A stretch of DNA of 64,000 bases from Arcobacter_B sp049472135 (GTDB lineage Bacteria; Campylobacterota; Campylobacteria; Campylobacterales; Arcobacteraceae), in NCBI RefSeq assembly GCF_049472135.1, contig NZ_JBMOVV010000005.1:124001-188000 (forward strand). The letters run 5' to 3'. Position 1 is the stretch's first letter. Each line of letters begins with the position of its first letter. The notes beneath the pieces are model-generated. The model was given only the letters and a program-made list of their open reading frames with translations, did not search any database and was not told the origin of the DNA. Below are positions 16,926 to 24,576 of this stretch, in pieces. The position numbers and the translations under genes were made by a program.

Positions 16926-17342
16926 ATGTTAGTTTTAAAAGTAGTTTTAGTTTTAGCAGTTGGTGCATTAATAGTATACCTTTTAAATAAGATCAATATT
17001 CTTACTGCAAAAAAATATAAATGTGAATTTTTTTCAATAGAATATTTCTCTATATTTTTATGTATTTTTGCATTAGCATTTTGGGGTTATGATTGGTATT
17101 TTGATGCATTAAAAGCAAAGGGTGATACATTAAATGGAATATTAATTATGGCATTTACTTCAATAATATATTTATTAGTATTAATATCAAACATTAGAAA
17201 GTCTAGTTTTTTCTTTGGTTTATTAATTACAATACTTCAAACTATAGTATTTTTACCATTAAGTGCAGCAGTACTTATTGTAGCTATTATAACTCTTTTA
17301 TTTTTATCACAAACAAGACCTGTTTATGTTTTAAACAAATAG
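16926..17342 (+). CDS. Hypothetical four-helix membrane protein
   Basis: 138 aa with hydrophobic segments near residues 1-20, 40-58, 75-92 and 98-130, and no soluble domain. Not recognised. AAAGGA precedes the ATG. Its promoter carries a strong inverted repeat and a terminator follows directly, so it is a single regulated gene. Confidence 0.6.
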   Translation: MLVLKVVLVLAVGALIVYLLNKINILTAKKYKCEFFSIEYFSIFLCIFALAFWGYDWYFDALKAKGDTLNGILIMAFTSIIYLLVLISNIRKSSFFFGLLITILQTIVFLPLSAAVLIVAIITLLFLSQTRPVYVLNK

Positions 17343-17369
17343 TTCAATTTATTAGATTGAACTATTTTT
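17340..17369 (+). terminator. Terminator after the membrane protein gene
   Basis: TAGTTCAAT (17340-17348) pairs with ATTGAACTA (17356-17364) and TTTTT follows. The convergent gene on the other strand ends inside the loop, so the hairpin may serve both directions. Confidence 0.75.
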
Positions 17370-17585
17370 ATCAGATTTTATATCACTAGCTTTAATATAT
17401 ATACTAGCTCCCAAGATTATAGTAAAAATATTATAGTATAAAAACTCAAGGATTCTATATCCAGGAAGCGAGCCAAAGAATAGTAAATATAGAAATCCTA
17501 TTATTAAAGATAGTATTCCTATAATAACTAGAGGCTCTGAGATTTTAAAGAAGAAAGTATTCATAGTTTTATAAAAGTTATACAT
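17352..17585 (-). CDS. Hypothetical small membrane protein
   Basis: 77 aa with two hydrophobic helices (about 17-37 and 47-64). GGAGGAAT lies before the ATG. It starts 2 bp after the stop of the upstream 95-aa gene, so the two form a pair. Family not recognised. Confidence 0.55.
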   Translation of the reverse strand: MYNFYKTMNTFFFKISEPLVIIGILSLIIGFLYLLFFGSLPGYRILEFLYYNIFTIILGASIYIKASDIKSDKNSSI

Positions 17586-17587
17586 AT

Positions 17588-17875
17588 TTATTCCTCCACT
17601 TTTTTACAATGTCTTAGATTAAAAATCTCATCATTTTTATTTACAAGAGCTTTTTCATATTCAAATATTTCATATCCATTAGAAATAGAAATTATTCTAT
17701 CTTTACAAAGAAGTTCTTGTTTATTTTTAAAAGCTTCTAGATTTTTAATAGTATTATCATCACTATTACGCATATAAAAGTATACTATTGCTGCAAGACT
17801 TGAGATAACTACAATTCTTCTAATAATTTGAAAAAACAGTTTTTTTTCTTTTAAATATTCTTGATCTTTTTTCAT
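17588..17875 (-). CDS. Hypothetical single-pass membrane protein
   Basis: 95 aa: a basic N-terminus, one membrane helix (about 19-35, VVISSLAAIVYFYM) and a charged domain of about 55 residues with two cysteines. It has a weak GAGAG Shine-Dalgarno. Co-transcribed with the 77-aa membrane protein. No family recognised. Confidence 0.5.
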   Translation of the reverse strand: MKKDQEYLKEKKLFFQIIRRIVVISSLAAIVYFYMRNSDDNTIKNLEAFKNKQELLCKDRIISISNGYEIFEYEKALVNKNDEIFNLRHCKKVEE

Positions 17876-17981
17876 TTACTCTCTTTAACAATTTATATAA
17901 ATGTTTAAAAAGTATAACCTACATTAGTATATCTGTCAATACTAATATTTACTAATTTAGCTATAAAAATTTACACTTATG

Positions 17982-18017
17982 ACTAGTATGGTATATATAT
18001 GTTATACTTTTACTAGT
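17982..18017. promoter_or_regulatory. Repeated ACTAGTA(T/A)GG, candidate operator of the HTH gene
   Basis: ACTAGT occurs at 17982-17987 and 18012-18017, 30 bp apart, each followed by A(T/A)GG, within the promoter region of the HTH gene at 18029 and flanking TATATATAT. Autoregulation by that HTH protein is a reasonable inference. Confidence 0.4.
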
Positions 18018-18028
18018 AAGGATACAAA

Positions 18029-18274
18029 TTGACAAAAGAACAGTTTAATAAAAGATTGAAAGAGTTAGATTTAACTCAAAAAGATTTTTCAAAGATTAGT
18101 GGTATACCATATTCTACAATTAACAATTGGGGATATACATCAAAAGACAAAACAATAGCTGTACCATTATGGGTTAAGTCATTTTTAGAGTATTATGAAA
18201 AGTCTTTGAAGTATGATTATTTAACAAAAGAAGTATTTAATATAATGAATGATTTAGAGAAGAAAAAAGATTAG
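18029..18274 (+). CDS. Small helix-turn-helix protein
   Basis: 81 aa from a TTG start with AAGGA six bases upstream. Residues 5-35 (FNKRLKELDLTQKDFSKISG then IPYSTINNWG) are an XRE-type helix-turn-helix; the remainder is helical. The family is common in Campylobacterota mobile elements. It stands alone, next to the divergent membrane-protein pair. Confidence 0.65.
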   Translation: MTKEQFNKRLKELDLTQKDFSKISGIPYSTINNWGYTSKDKTIAVPLWVKSFLEYYEKSLKYDYLTKEVFNIMNDLEKKKD

Positions 18275-18335
18275 TAGAATGACTCCAAAAAAGTAGCCAC
18301 AAATTAATTCAATTAATTAATATTACGATAATGAA

Positions 18336-18563
18336 TCAGGCTTTAACTATTTCACGGTAAGCGATATTATTTGAAAATAAATTATATGAATCTTTAAAGT
18401 CATGACTTAAAAAATGATTTTTTTGTTCAAAAAATTCTAAGGGTTTTAGAGAATCTATAAATTCAATTTCTTGAACACTTTTTGGAACAAATTATATCTC
18501 TAAACGAAGGTTATCAAGCCAATAAATGAGATTTTCTAGTTTTGTTCCAAAATTTAGAGGTTA
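18336..18563 (-). pseudogene. Decayed gene remnant with an IS-like end
   Basis: One minus-strand frame reads LENLIYWLDNLRLEI, stop, FVPKSVQEIEFIDSLKPLEF and onward to a TGA at 18336-18338, with no start. Family not recognised. Just outside it, GAGACTGTTCAGAATTTTGT (18571-18590) resembles, inverted, GAGACTGTACTGAGTTTTGT (minus strand, about 11886-11905), which may be the two kinds of end of a lost insertion sequence. Confidence 0.35.
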
Positions 18564-18670
18564 AGGAGAAGAGACTGTTCAGAATTTTGTGTTCTCATAT
18601 GTATTAATCAACTATATATCATTTTTATTAAGATAAAATATTTTTTATTATTTCTATAAAGGTTAAAATA

Positions 18671-20392
18671 ATGACAAATGTTGATTTTCTAAAAGATAGA
18701 TTAGATAAATTACTTAATGGAGATGATTCGTTAGTAATAACTCTTGATGGTGAATGGGGTGTAGGTAAAACCACTTTTTGGAAAAAATTTGTAAAAGATA
18801 ATTTAGAAAATAAAAAGGTTTCATATACTTCATTATTTGGAAAGGATACTATACAAGATATTAGAACAGATATCATTTTGCAAATATCAAAAAAAGATGA
18901 ATACCTCAATAAATCTAAAAAATTTTTCTCAAACATCAAGCATAGTATTGGATTGAAAGATGATGACATTAATTTTGGTTTAACAGGTTCAATGATTTCA
19001 TCTTTTTTAACTTTATTTTCCAAAGATGATTTTGAAAATGTAATTGTATGTATTGATGATTTTGAAAGATTATCAAAACATTTAGATGAAAAAGATATTT
19101 TGGGTCTCATTTCAGAATTAAAAGAACAAAAAGAATGTAAAGTTGTAATGATACTAAATCAAGATAAAGTAGATAATGAAACTTTATCAAAATACAAAGA
19201 TAAAATAATTGATTATGAGCTAAACTATTTACCAACACCTGAAGAAAGCTACGAGTTAGTAAAACACAAATTAAAATCCTTTAAAATCTACCCTTCTAGT
19301 TATTTTATTCAACATAATATTACTAATATAAGAGTTATGAAAAGAGTAATAAATTCCTTAAATGATTTTTCTTTTGTAGAACAACTTGTTAAAGGTTATA
19401 TGAGTTTAGAAAAAGAAATAGCTGAAAATATTATTGAAATATCTACGATAAATGCGATTGAACACTTTAAAGATTTTGATAAATTAAAGTCTTATTCATT
19501 TGAAAAAATGAGTTCAAAATATTCTTCGCATAATACTGAATTTGAGGAAAATGAACAGTATGAAAGAGTATTAAATTATATCACCACTGCAAATACTAGC
19601 TATTTCGATATTAGTAAGATAACAGAATATATAATTAATTATATACACACTTCTATTATAAATCAGGAACCTTTACTCAATATTATTAATGAGCAAAAAA
19701 GTATCAAAAATAGAGAAATGATTTATAATGAAATAAATGAACTCCGTGATAATTTTCATTTTAATATGAAGTATAAAAATGCAGACTTTGTTAAAAACCT
19801 ATACACAATCTTTGAAAAGAATAACGAAAATATTGTTAGTATTTTAAACACTATTAATTTTATATTTTATATAAATCTACTAAAAGAGCTAGATGAAATC
19901 AACTCAGACAAATATCATAACTTTGGAATTAAAGTTTTAAAAAAACAATTAGTAAAGATACTTTCAAAAAAAGAGAATCTATATGGTTTTGATAAAGATA
20001 ACTTTACAAGTATCCTAGAGTTTGACGAAAGTTTAGAAATCTATCTAAAAGAAAAAGAGCAGGAAGAAGAAAAACAAAAATTAAATAACCTAAAAGAAAT
20101 TATACAATTGATGAAACAACCTCTTCAAAATAATTCTTGGGGTGATGAACCTACATTATTAGCATCATTGGAAGAGAAAAGCATAAGACAATATATTTTA
20201 GATAGTCCAGAATTTGTAGAGGTTTTATTTGATTTCATTAGAAAATACCAAAAAACTGAATCTTTTGTACCTTATACAAATAAGGTGATTAAAGTATTTG
20301 AAGAAATGAAAAAAGACGAAGATATAGACATTAAAACCAAAATTAATAAGATGCTAACATTTTTTAAATACGGTTCATTCAGTAGTAAATAA
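18671..20392 (+). CDS. KAP-family P-loop NTPase
   Basis: 573 aa. Walker A GEWGVGKTT (about residues 27-35) and Walker B VIVCIDDFERL (about 124-134), with the nearby sensor-like MILNQDK, are those of KAP NTPases. A weakly hydrophobic stretch (INFGLTGSMISSFLTLF) between the two motifs could be the membrane insertion typical of the family. The C-terminal 350 residues are helical and unassigned. KAP proteins occur in plasmids and defence islands as membrane-associated ATPases. It stands alone here. Confidence 0.82.
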   Translation: MTNVDFLKDRLDKLLNGDDSLVITLDGEWGVGKTTFWKKFVKDNLENKKVSYTSLFGKDTIQDIRTDIILQISKKDEYLNKSKKFFSNIKHSIGLKDDDINFGLTGSMISSFLTLFSKDDFENVIVCIDDFERLSKHLDEKDILGLISELKEQKECKVVMILNQDKVDNETLSKYKDKIIDYELNYLPTPEESYELVKHKLKSFKIYPSSYFIQHNITNIRVMKRVINSLNDFSFVEQLVKGYMSLEKEIAENIIEISTINAIEHFKDFDKLKSYSFEKMSSKYSSHNTEFEENEQYERVLNYITTANTSYFDISKITEYIINYIHTSIINQEPLLNIINEQKSIKNREMIYNEINELRDNFHFNMKYKNADFVKNLYTIFEKNNENIVSILNTINFIFYINLLKELDEINSDKYHNFGIKVLKKQLVKILSKKENLYGFDKDNFTSILEFDESLEIYLKEKEQEEEKQKLNNLKEIIQLMKQPLQNNSWGDEPTLLASLEEKSIRQYILDSPEFVEVLFDFIRKYQKTESFVPYTNKVIKVFEEMKKDEDIDIKTKINKMLTFFKYGSFSSK

Positions 20393-20483
20393 TATACAAA
20401 AACAAAATTCAAATTTCAAAGAAAGATTTAATTTTAAAAGAGTTTATATTAATTAAAATACTTGTTTTATAATATTAGCAATT

Positions 20484-20518
20484 GGCAGATAGTAAGTAGA
20501 TATCTGCCATATTTATTT
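20484..20518 (+). terminator. Probable terminator after the KAP gene
   Basis: GGCAGATA (20484-20491) pairs with TATCTGCC (20501-20508), followed by an A/T-rich tail with short T-runs. Nothing else is seen in 20393-20666. Confidence 0.5.
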
Positions 20519-20666
20519 TATGTTCTTCAACCACCTATTTATACACAATTCAACAATAATTAAAATATTTTTTTATAAAAAGAGTTGCAAAAAAGGTACC
20601 ATTTTGTTGTAAAAAAAGTTGTAATTTTCTTCGAGAAATTTCGATTCTATGGGATTTTATTGATGC

Positions 20667-20722
20667 TGGCAGACAGGAAGGGATTCGAACCCTCAGAAGC
20701 GTGAACCTCGCCGGTTTTTAAA
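20667..20722 (-). other. 3' half of a tRNA-Leu(TAA), probable fossil attachment site
   Basis: Read on the minus strand: anticodon-loop TTTTAAAA, a stem half ACCGG, a long variable arm (GAGGTTCACGCTTC), a T arm GAGGGTTCGAATCCCTTC and CCA at 20667-20669. Upstream of the anticodon the sequence does not form the matching stem, so this is a fragment, not a working tRNA. Such 3' fragments are left when an integrase uses a tRNA gene as its target, so an older element was probably inserted here. Confidence 0.7.
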
Positions 20723-20802
20723 ATCATTTTGAAAACGTTTACTCTTATATAAAGCCGTTTGAAACAGTCTTTTTTAGATTTTATGCTTGACTAAAAATAT
20801 GA

Positions 20803-20916
20803 CTATTTTTGACTTCTCAAAAGCTTAAAAGGATAGAAAACTATCCTTTTAGACGGTGTCATATTTACTAAAGGTTTTCTTCCATTTTTAAATAGATTTC
20901 CTTGGAAATAGCTCAT
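20803..20916 (-). CDS. Possible 37-aa basic peptide
   Basis: ATG 20914-20916 follows GGAG in the end of the preceding gene, 2 bp from its stop. The peptide starts MSYFQGNLFKNGRKPLVNM and is strongly basic. The frame contains the hairpin AAAAGGATAG/CTATCCTTTT (20827-20850), which could equally be just the terminator of the upstream gene. It may be a real coupled peptide or chance. Confidence 0.3.
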   Translation of the reverse strand: MSYFQGNLFKNGRKPLVNMTPSKRIVFYPFKLLRSQK

Positions 20917-20918
20917 TA

Positions 20919-21695
20919 TTAATCTCCTTTGTTGCCCTCTATTTTATATAAGCTTGAATCAATTATATTAATTTCTTCATAAGGGGTAATACCAAATATA
21001 TGACGATAAAGTTTTTCATCTAAATGTTGACTTGCAAATCTCAAATACTCATTTATCTCGTTATTTAACTCACTGGCTCTCCTAAAATTAGTTTCACCAG
21101 ATTTTAAACTAGCCCCATCTATTTCATCAATTGTTTCCAGTAGTTTTAGTCTTCTATATTCTAATTCTTGTATATCTGCATTGTTATAAGAGTAGCCCAT
21201 ATACTTATATGCATATCTAGCTCTACTTAATAAAAGTGATATTTGTACTGTATAAGATCTACCTAAAATACATTTATTTTTGATTACATTCCAATCATCT
21301 AGATTTCTACCAAATGTACCATAAAGTAAACTAGTTAATTTATAACCTTTTGCATGTTGCACTATTCTACTTGGATGTGAATTTCTTCCATTATATAAAA
21401 CTTGATTGGTTACTTGATGACAAACTCCATCTCTAGCATATCGATATATTGAACCTTTACCATTTTTTGTGTTTGATGTGACAAGACAATTTGCAAGAGT
21501 CCAAAGATTTGAAGATTGTCCTATTAAAGTACCTTGTGAATAAAAGTCTCCGTGACAAAACCAAAAATGTTCATTTCTATTTATTACATTTGCTATCGTT
21601 TTTATTTTAGTTTTTGTGATATCATAAGATGTCACAAATGTATGGTCAACCGGTGCACCCTGTACAAATGCAGGTTTTGTGAATACGTATAACAT
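20919..21695 (-). CDS. Hypothetical protein with Cys/His-rich motifs
   Basis: 258 aa. Not recognised. The N-terminal 140 residues contain the motifs VDHTFVTSYD, HFWFCHGDF and DGVCHQVTNQVLY, which look like the conserved Cys/His residues of a hydrolase, possibly papain-like, but no family can be named. The C-terminal 100 residues are helical. No signal peptide. It lies between the tRNA-Leu fragment and the 22065 gene pair and could be an effector. Confidence 0.5.
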   Translation of the reverse strand: MLYVFTKPAFVQGAPVDHTFVTSYDITKTKIKTIANVINRNEHFWFCHGDFYSQGTLIGQSSNLWTLANCLVTSNTKNGKGSIYRYARDGVCHQVTNQVLYNGRNSHPSRIVQHAKGYKLTSLLYGTFGRNLDDWNVIKNKCILGRSYTVQISLLLSRARYAYKYMGYSYNNADIQELEYRRLKLLETIDEIDGASLKSGETNFRRASELNNEINEYLRFASQHLDEKLYRHIFGITPYEEINIIDSSLYKIEGNKGD

Positions 21696-22064
21696 TCTCC
21701 CCTCTTTTTCTACTTTTTTAAAATTGATTATACTTTATATCACTTATATTTATATATATAACTGCCAACAGTTAAAATTATAATAAGAGATAACACCATG
21801 TATAAACTGATACCATAGCATAGTACTGTTGATAAAAAAGTTATTCTTTTATGAAAATAGATATTTCTTTACAATCATTCTAACTAAAAAAGGATATTTT
21901 ATATTTAAGGATAATAGTATAAAAGTTAGTTTTTTTTTAATACATTATATTTGTAATTAAAAACATTCTTAAAGGTACACTTTTTATGTCTTTTAATAAT
22001 GTATATAAATATTAATTAGGATAAAATGTTCCTTCAATATATAGTTATCTTAGAAAGGAATAAT
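21696..22064. other. Intergenic region without a recognisable gene
   Basis: About 370 bp of AT-rich sequence upstream of two divergent genes. No convincing small ORF, tRNA or strong hairpin; it must carry the promoters for 20919 (minus) and 22065 (plus). Confidence 0.5.
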
Positions 22065-22370
22065 ATGATTTATGGAATAGTTTTACTAACGTGGATAGTA
22101 CTTTTAGCCTGGCTTGCAGTTGATATTCATAAAAGAAGTCCTTGGACTTTGTTTTTTGGAGCAATAGGGTTTACCTTATATGGAGCTATACCAGCAATTG
22201 GCTTAAGTATGGACGGAGATAGCCTCAACAATATAGCAATGAAATATTTTGGTCAAATGTTAATGATATTTGTGTCTGTGCTTGGTGGAGGATTAATGAG
22301 TTTAGCATTAACTGAATTAAGGCAAAAAGCAAAAAATAACAAAAATGAGGAGACCAATAATTTACCCTAG
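22065..22370 (+). CDS. Hypothetical small membrane protein
   Basis: 101 aa from ATG 22065, chosen for the AAAGGA five bases before it; 13 open codons upstream lack such a site. Three hydrophobic stretches (about 2-17, 25-42, 60-82) are followed by a charged tail. Family not recognised. Probably co-transcribed with the 350-aa gene at 22418. Confidence 0.6.
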   Translation: MIYGIVLLTWIVLLAWLAVDIHKRSPWTLFFGAIGFTLYGAIPAIGLSMDGDSLNNIAMKYFGQMLMIFVSVLGGGLMSLALTELRQKAKNNKNEETNNLP

Positions 22371-22386
22371 TGGGAAATTATTGGTC
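22352..22386 (+). other. Long stable hairpin between 22065 and 22418 genes
   Basis: GACCAATAATTT (22352-22363) pairs perfectly with AAATTATTGGTC (22375-22386), extended by CCC/GGG inside. It overlaps the end of the upstream gene, and the downstream tail is not T-rich, so it may be an attenuator or mRNA-processing hairpin, not a full terminator. Confidence 0.55.
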
Positions 22387-22417
22387 ACGACAAACATTAT
22401 CTTAAAAAAGGAGTTTT

Positions 22418-23470
22418 ATGCAATTAAAACAAATAAATAAAATTTTTGGAATGTCTTTATCTACTATAGAGCAAAATAATAATAATTCAAGTTTTCAATT
22501 AAATTCAGAAATTTATCAAAATGTACTTTCGAAAGTAGAAAACAAATATGGTAATCAATTTTTAAAATTTGATATATCTCCAGAAAATTACATGAAATAT
22601 AAAAATGGAAAAACTTCATCTATGATTAAAAGTAATACAGGCGGAATTCAAGAACATTCAGGATTTGAAGCTGTAGAAATGGTTAATCTTGTTGATTCAA
22701 TTTTTATGGAAATTGATAGATATTATACTACTCAAATAATATCTGAATTTAACAGTTCTGTAAATCAAATTTTTCGAGCAATTGACGATTTTCAACTTCA
22801 AATAAATAATCAATTTTTAGACTTTAAGAAAGAAGAAAAAATTGAAGAACTAGCTTCTTTTAAAGACTTTTTTGAAGATATAAGTTATGAATTAGGAGAA
22901 ATATCCATATCTCCGATGAGAGCAACAAGTTATATTACTAATCTAATTGATATAAAAAGAAAAAATTATAAAATTTATAACTTTTTTATTGAAAAACTAA
23001 ATGGATGGATTGATACTATTTCTTTGTACTATACTAATAGTGGTGATTATGTAAATAATATAAATTTTCAAGAATTAGAAAAAGATTTTTATTTTGCTAG
23101 ACAATCTATTTCAACATATATGATTTGTTTAATTTATGAACATATTATTTGTGGAAATATTGATATAAAATCTAAAGATAAAATTATCTTAAAATTGGAT
23201 ACCTTTCTAAAAAAGTTTAAAGAGGTTGAATCTAAAATAAAGAATGTTCTAATTCAAAGATATAATCAAAATTATAATAATTGGAATTGGTATCATTCCT
23301 ATAAACAACATGACAATAATAATATTAATTGGTTTTTAGAAAATTCAGTTAAAGAAAACTTTGAAACAAATATCGTAAATAATATTTTTAATAAAAGTGC
23401 AAATATTCTAGAAAATGTAATTTTAGAGGAAGAAAAAGATAACAAAATGCAGGAAGAAGAACAAGTCTAA
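22418..23470 (+). CDS. Hypothetical helical protein
   Basis: 350 aa, not recognised. Shine-Dalgarno AAAAAGGAG precedes the ATG. The N-terminal 70 residues are Asn/Ser-rich, the middle (about 90-270) is a run of amphipathic helices, and the acidic C-terminus ends EEEKDNKMQEEEQV. No signal peptide or membrane segment. It follows the small membrane protein at 22065 and the two may work together. Confidence 0.5.
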   Translation: MQLKQINKIFGMSLSTIEQNNNNSSFQLNSEIYQNVLSKVENKYGNQFLKFDISPENYMKYKNGKTSSMIKSNTGGIQEHSGFEAVEMVNLVDSIFMEIDRYYTTQIISEFNSSVNQIFRAIDDFQLQINNQFLDFKKEEKIEELASFKDFFEDISYELGEISISPMRATSYITNLIDIKRKNYKIYNFFIEKLNGWIDTISLYYTNSGDYVNNINFQELEKDFYFARQSISTYMICLIYEHIICGNIDIKSKDKIILKLDTFLKKFKEVESKIKNVLIQRYNQNYNNWNWYHSYKQHDNNNINWFLENSVKENFETNIVNNIFNKSANILENVILEEEKDNKMQEEEQV

Positions 23471-23562
23471 ACTGCTATTAATTCGAGCTTTTAAGTGTCG
23501 AATAAATAAAATCCAAAGACCAAACTGTCAAGTCGTTTCGCCACTTGTCCTTCAGTTAGGTC

Positions 23563-23637
23563 GTTCTCCAACCTCTTACTTTTTGAGCAATTTTTATAAA
23601 ATAAAGACAGTTCCCAAAAGAGTTGAATTTTTGAACA
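23563..23637 (-). repeat. Short inverted-repeat element, copy 1 (inverted)
   Basis: GTTCTCCAACCTCTTACTTT at its left end and AGTTGAATTTTTGAACAG at its right match copy 2 (24378-24454) in the opposite orientation. It begins directly after GTTAGGTCG. With copy 2 it brackets the broken serine recombinase gene. Confidence 0.7.
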
Positions 23638-23640
23638 GAT

Positions 23641-23663
23641 GAAGTAGTCAAATTGACTACTTC
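23641..23663 (+). terminator. Hairpin with T-run after 22418
   Basis: GAAGTAGTC pairs with GACTACTTC across a short AT loop, followed on the + strand by TTTTT. It overlaps the recombinase pseudogene's stop on the other strand. Confidence 0.55.
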
Positions 23664-24216
23664 TTTTTAGCTACATCTTTGATTGCTCTATAGATTGTAT
23701 TACGTGCTACATGAAAAAGTTTAGATAATAAAGCAACAGACTTTCCTTTTTCATGCTGTTTATATATAACATTCTTTTCTTTAGTGCTTAGTATAGCTTT
23801 TCTACCAAACTGAACACCTTTTTTTGCAGCTTCAATTCCTTCTCTAACACGCTCATTTATTAAATCACGTTCAAATTCTGCAATAGCACCTAACATGGTA
23901 AATAACAATCTAGTTGCTGGAGATGTTGTATCAATGTTTTGATGTAACACTTTTAGATTTACATCTTTATTTTGTAAAAACTTTGCAATATTATGGAGAT
24001 CTATTACAGACCTTGCTAATATGTCAAGTTTTGTAATATAAAGTACATCACCTTCTCTTACAAAATCCATCATAATCTTAAACTGTTCACGATTTGATTC
24101 ATTTTTTCCTGATTTTTTTCTGAGAAAATCTTTTCACAGCCAGCACTTTTAAGTTGATCAATTTGATTCTCAAGATTTTGACTAGAGGTTGAAACTCTTG
24201 CATAACCTACATTCAT
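23657..24216 (-). pseudogene. Serine recombinase (resolvase/invertase), frameshifted
   Basis: From ATG 24214-24216 the frame reads MNVGYARVSTSSQNLENQID, with the catalytic serine in ARVSTSSQ, and then shifts near a run of seven A (minus strand of 24113-24119). After the shift the rest of the resolvase is intact to 23657: TKLDILARSVIDLHNI, LFTMLGAIAEFERDLI, and a C-terminal HTH (SKLFHVARNTIYRAI). Adding one A restores a normal protein of about 186 aa. It lies between inverted copies 1 and 2 of the short repeat. Confidence 0.85.
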
Positions 24217-24351
24217 AATAAATCCTTTTTATTGAACTTACTATTTATCTCATATATAACTATCAGTATTAAAAGGACATGAATGTCTGTTAATTGTTAA
24301 AAATCCCATTAAAAAGACAAAATGTCCCTTAAGTAAGGTCAGAAAGAACAA

Positions 24352-24454
24352 GTTCACCAACCTGTTCTTTTTGGAGTTTGTTCAAAAATTCAACTCTTTA
24401 TGGGAAAAGATCTCCTTTAATAAAAACTGCTCAAAGAGTAAGAGGTTGTGAAAC
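24352..24454 (-). repeat. Short inverted-repeat element, copy 2
   Basis: GTTCACCAACC at the left end and GGTTGTGAAAC at the right are imperfect inverted ends, 103 bp apart; the inside carries CTGCTCAAAGAGTAAGAGG like copies 1 and 3. On the minus strand it begins exactly at the crossover end of the Vibrio-type attC (GCGGCG then TTTCAC). Confidence 0.75.
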
Positions 24455-24576
24455 GCCGCGTTAAGTAGTAAGCAACGCTACCACCTAACCTAAACCATTG
24501 CACCGTAAACACAAAATCCAACGTTAGCACTGAAAATGCTGAGCGTTGGGAATCTGTCTTAAACGCTTTGTTAGGC
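24454..24576 (-). other. attC recombination site of Vibrio superintegron type
   Basis: On the minus strand it starts GCCTAAC (a perfect RYYYAAC box), continues AAAGCGTTTAAGAC and CCCAACGCTCAGCATTTTC, and ends TAGCGTTGC...CTTAACGCGGCGTT. GCGTTTAAG pairs with CTTAACGCG and AACGCT with AGCGTT, giving the long imperfect hairpin with extrahelical bases that integron integrases use. The sequence is close to the repeats of Vibrio superintegrons as I know them. The kinase stop codon lies in its first box, as usual for cassettes. Confidence 0.85.

Noticed and set aside
20667..20722. A functional tRNA gene
   Set aside because: Only the 3' half is present; the D arm, 5' acceptor strand and matching anticodon stem are missing.
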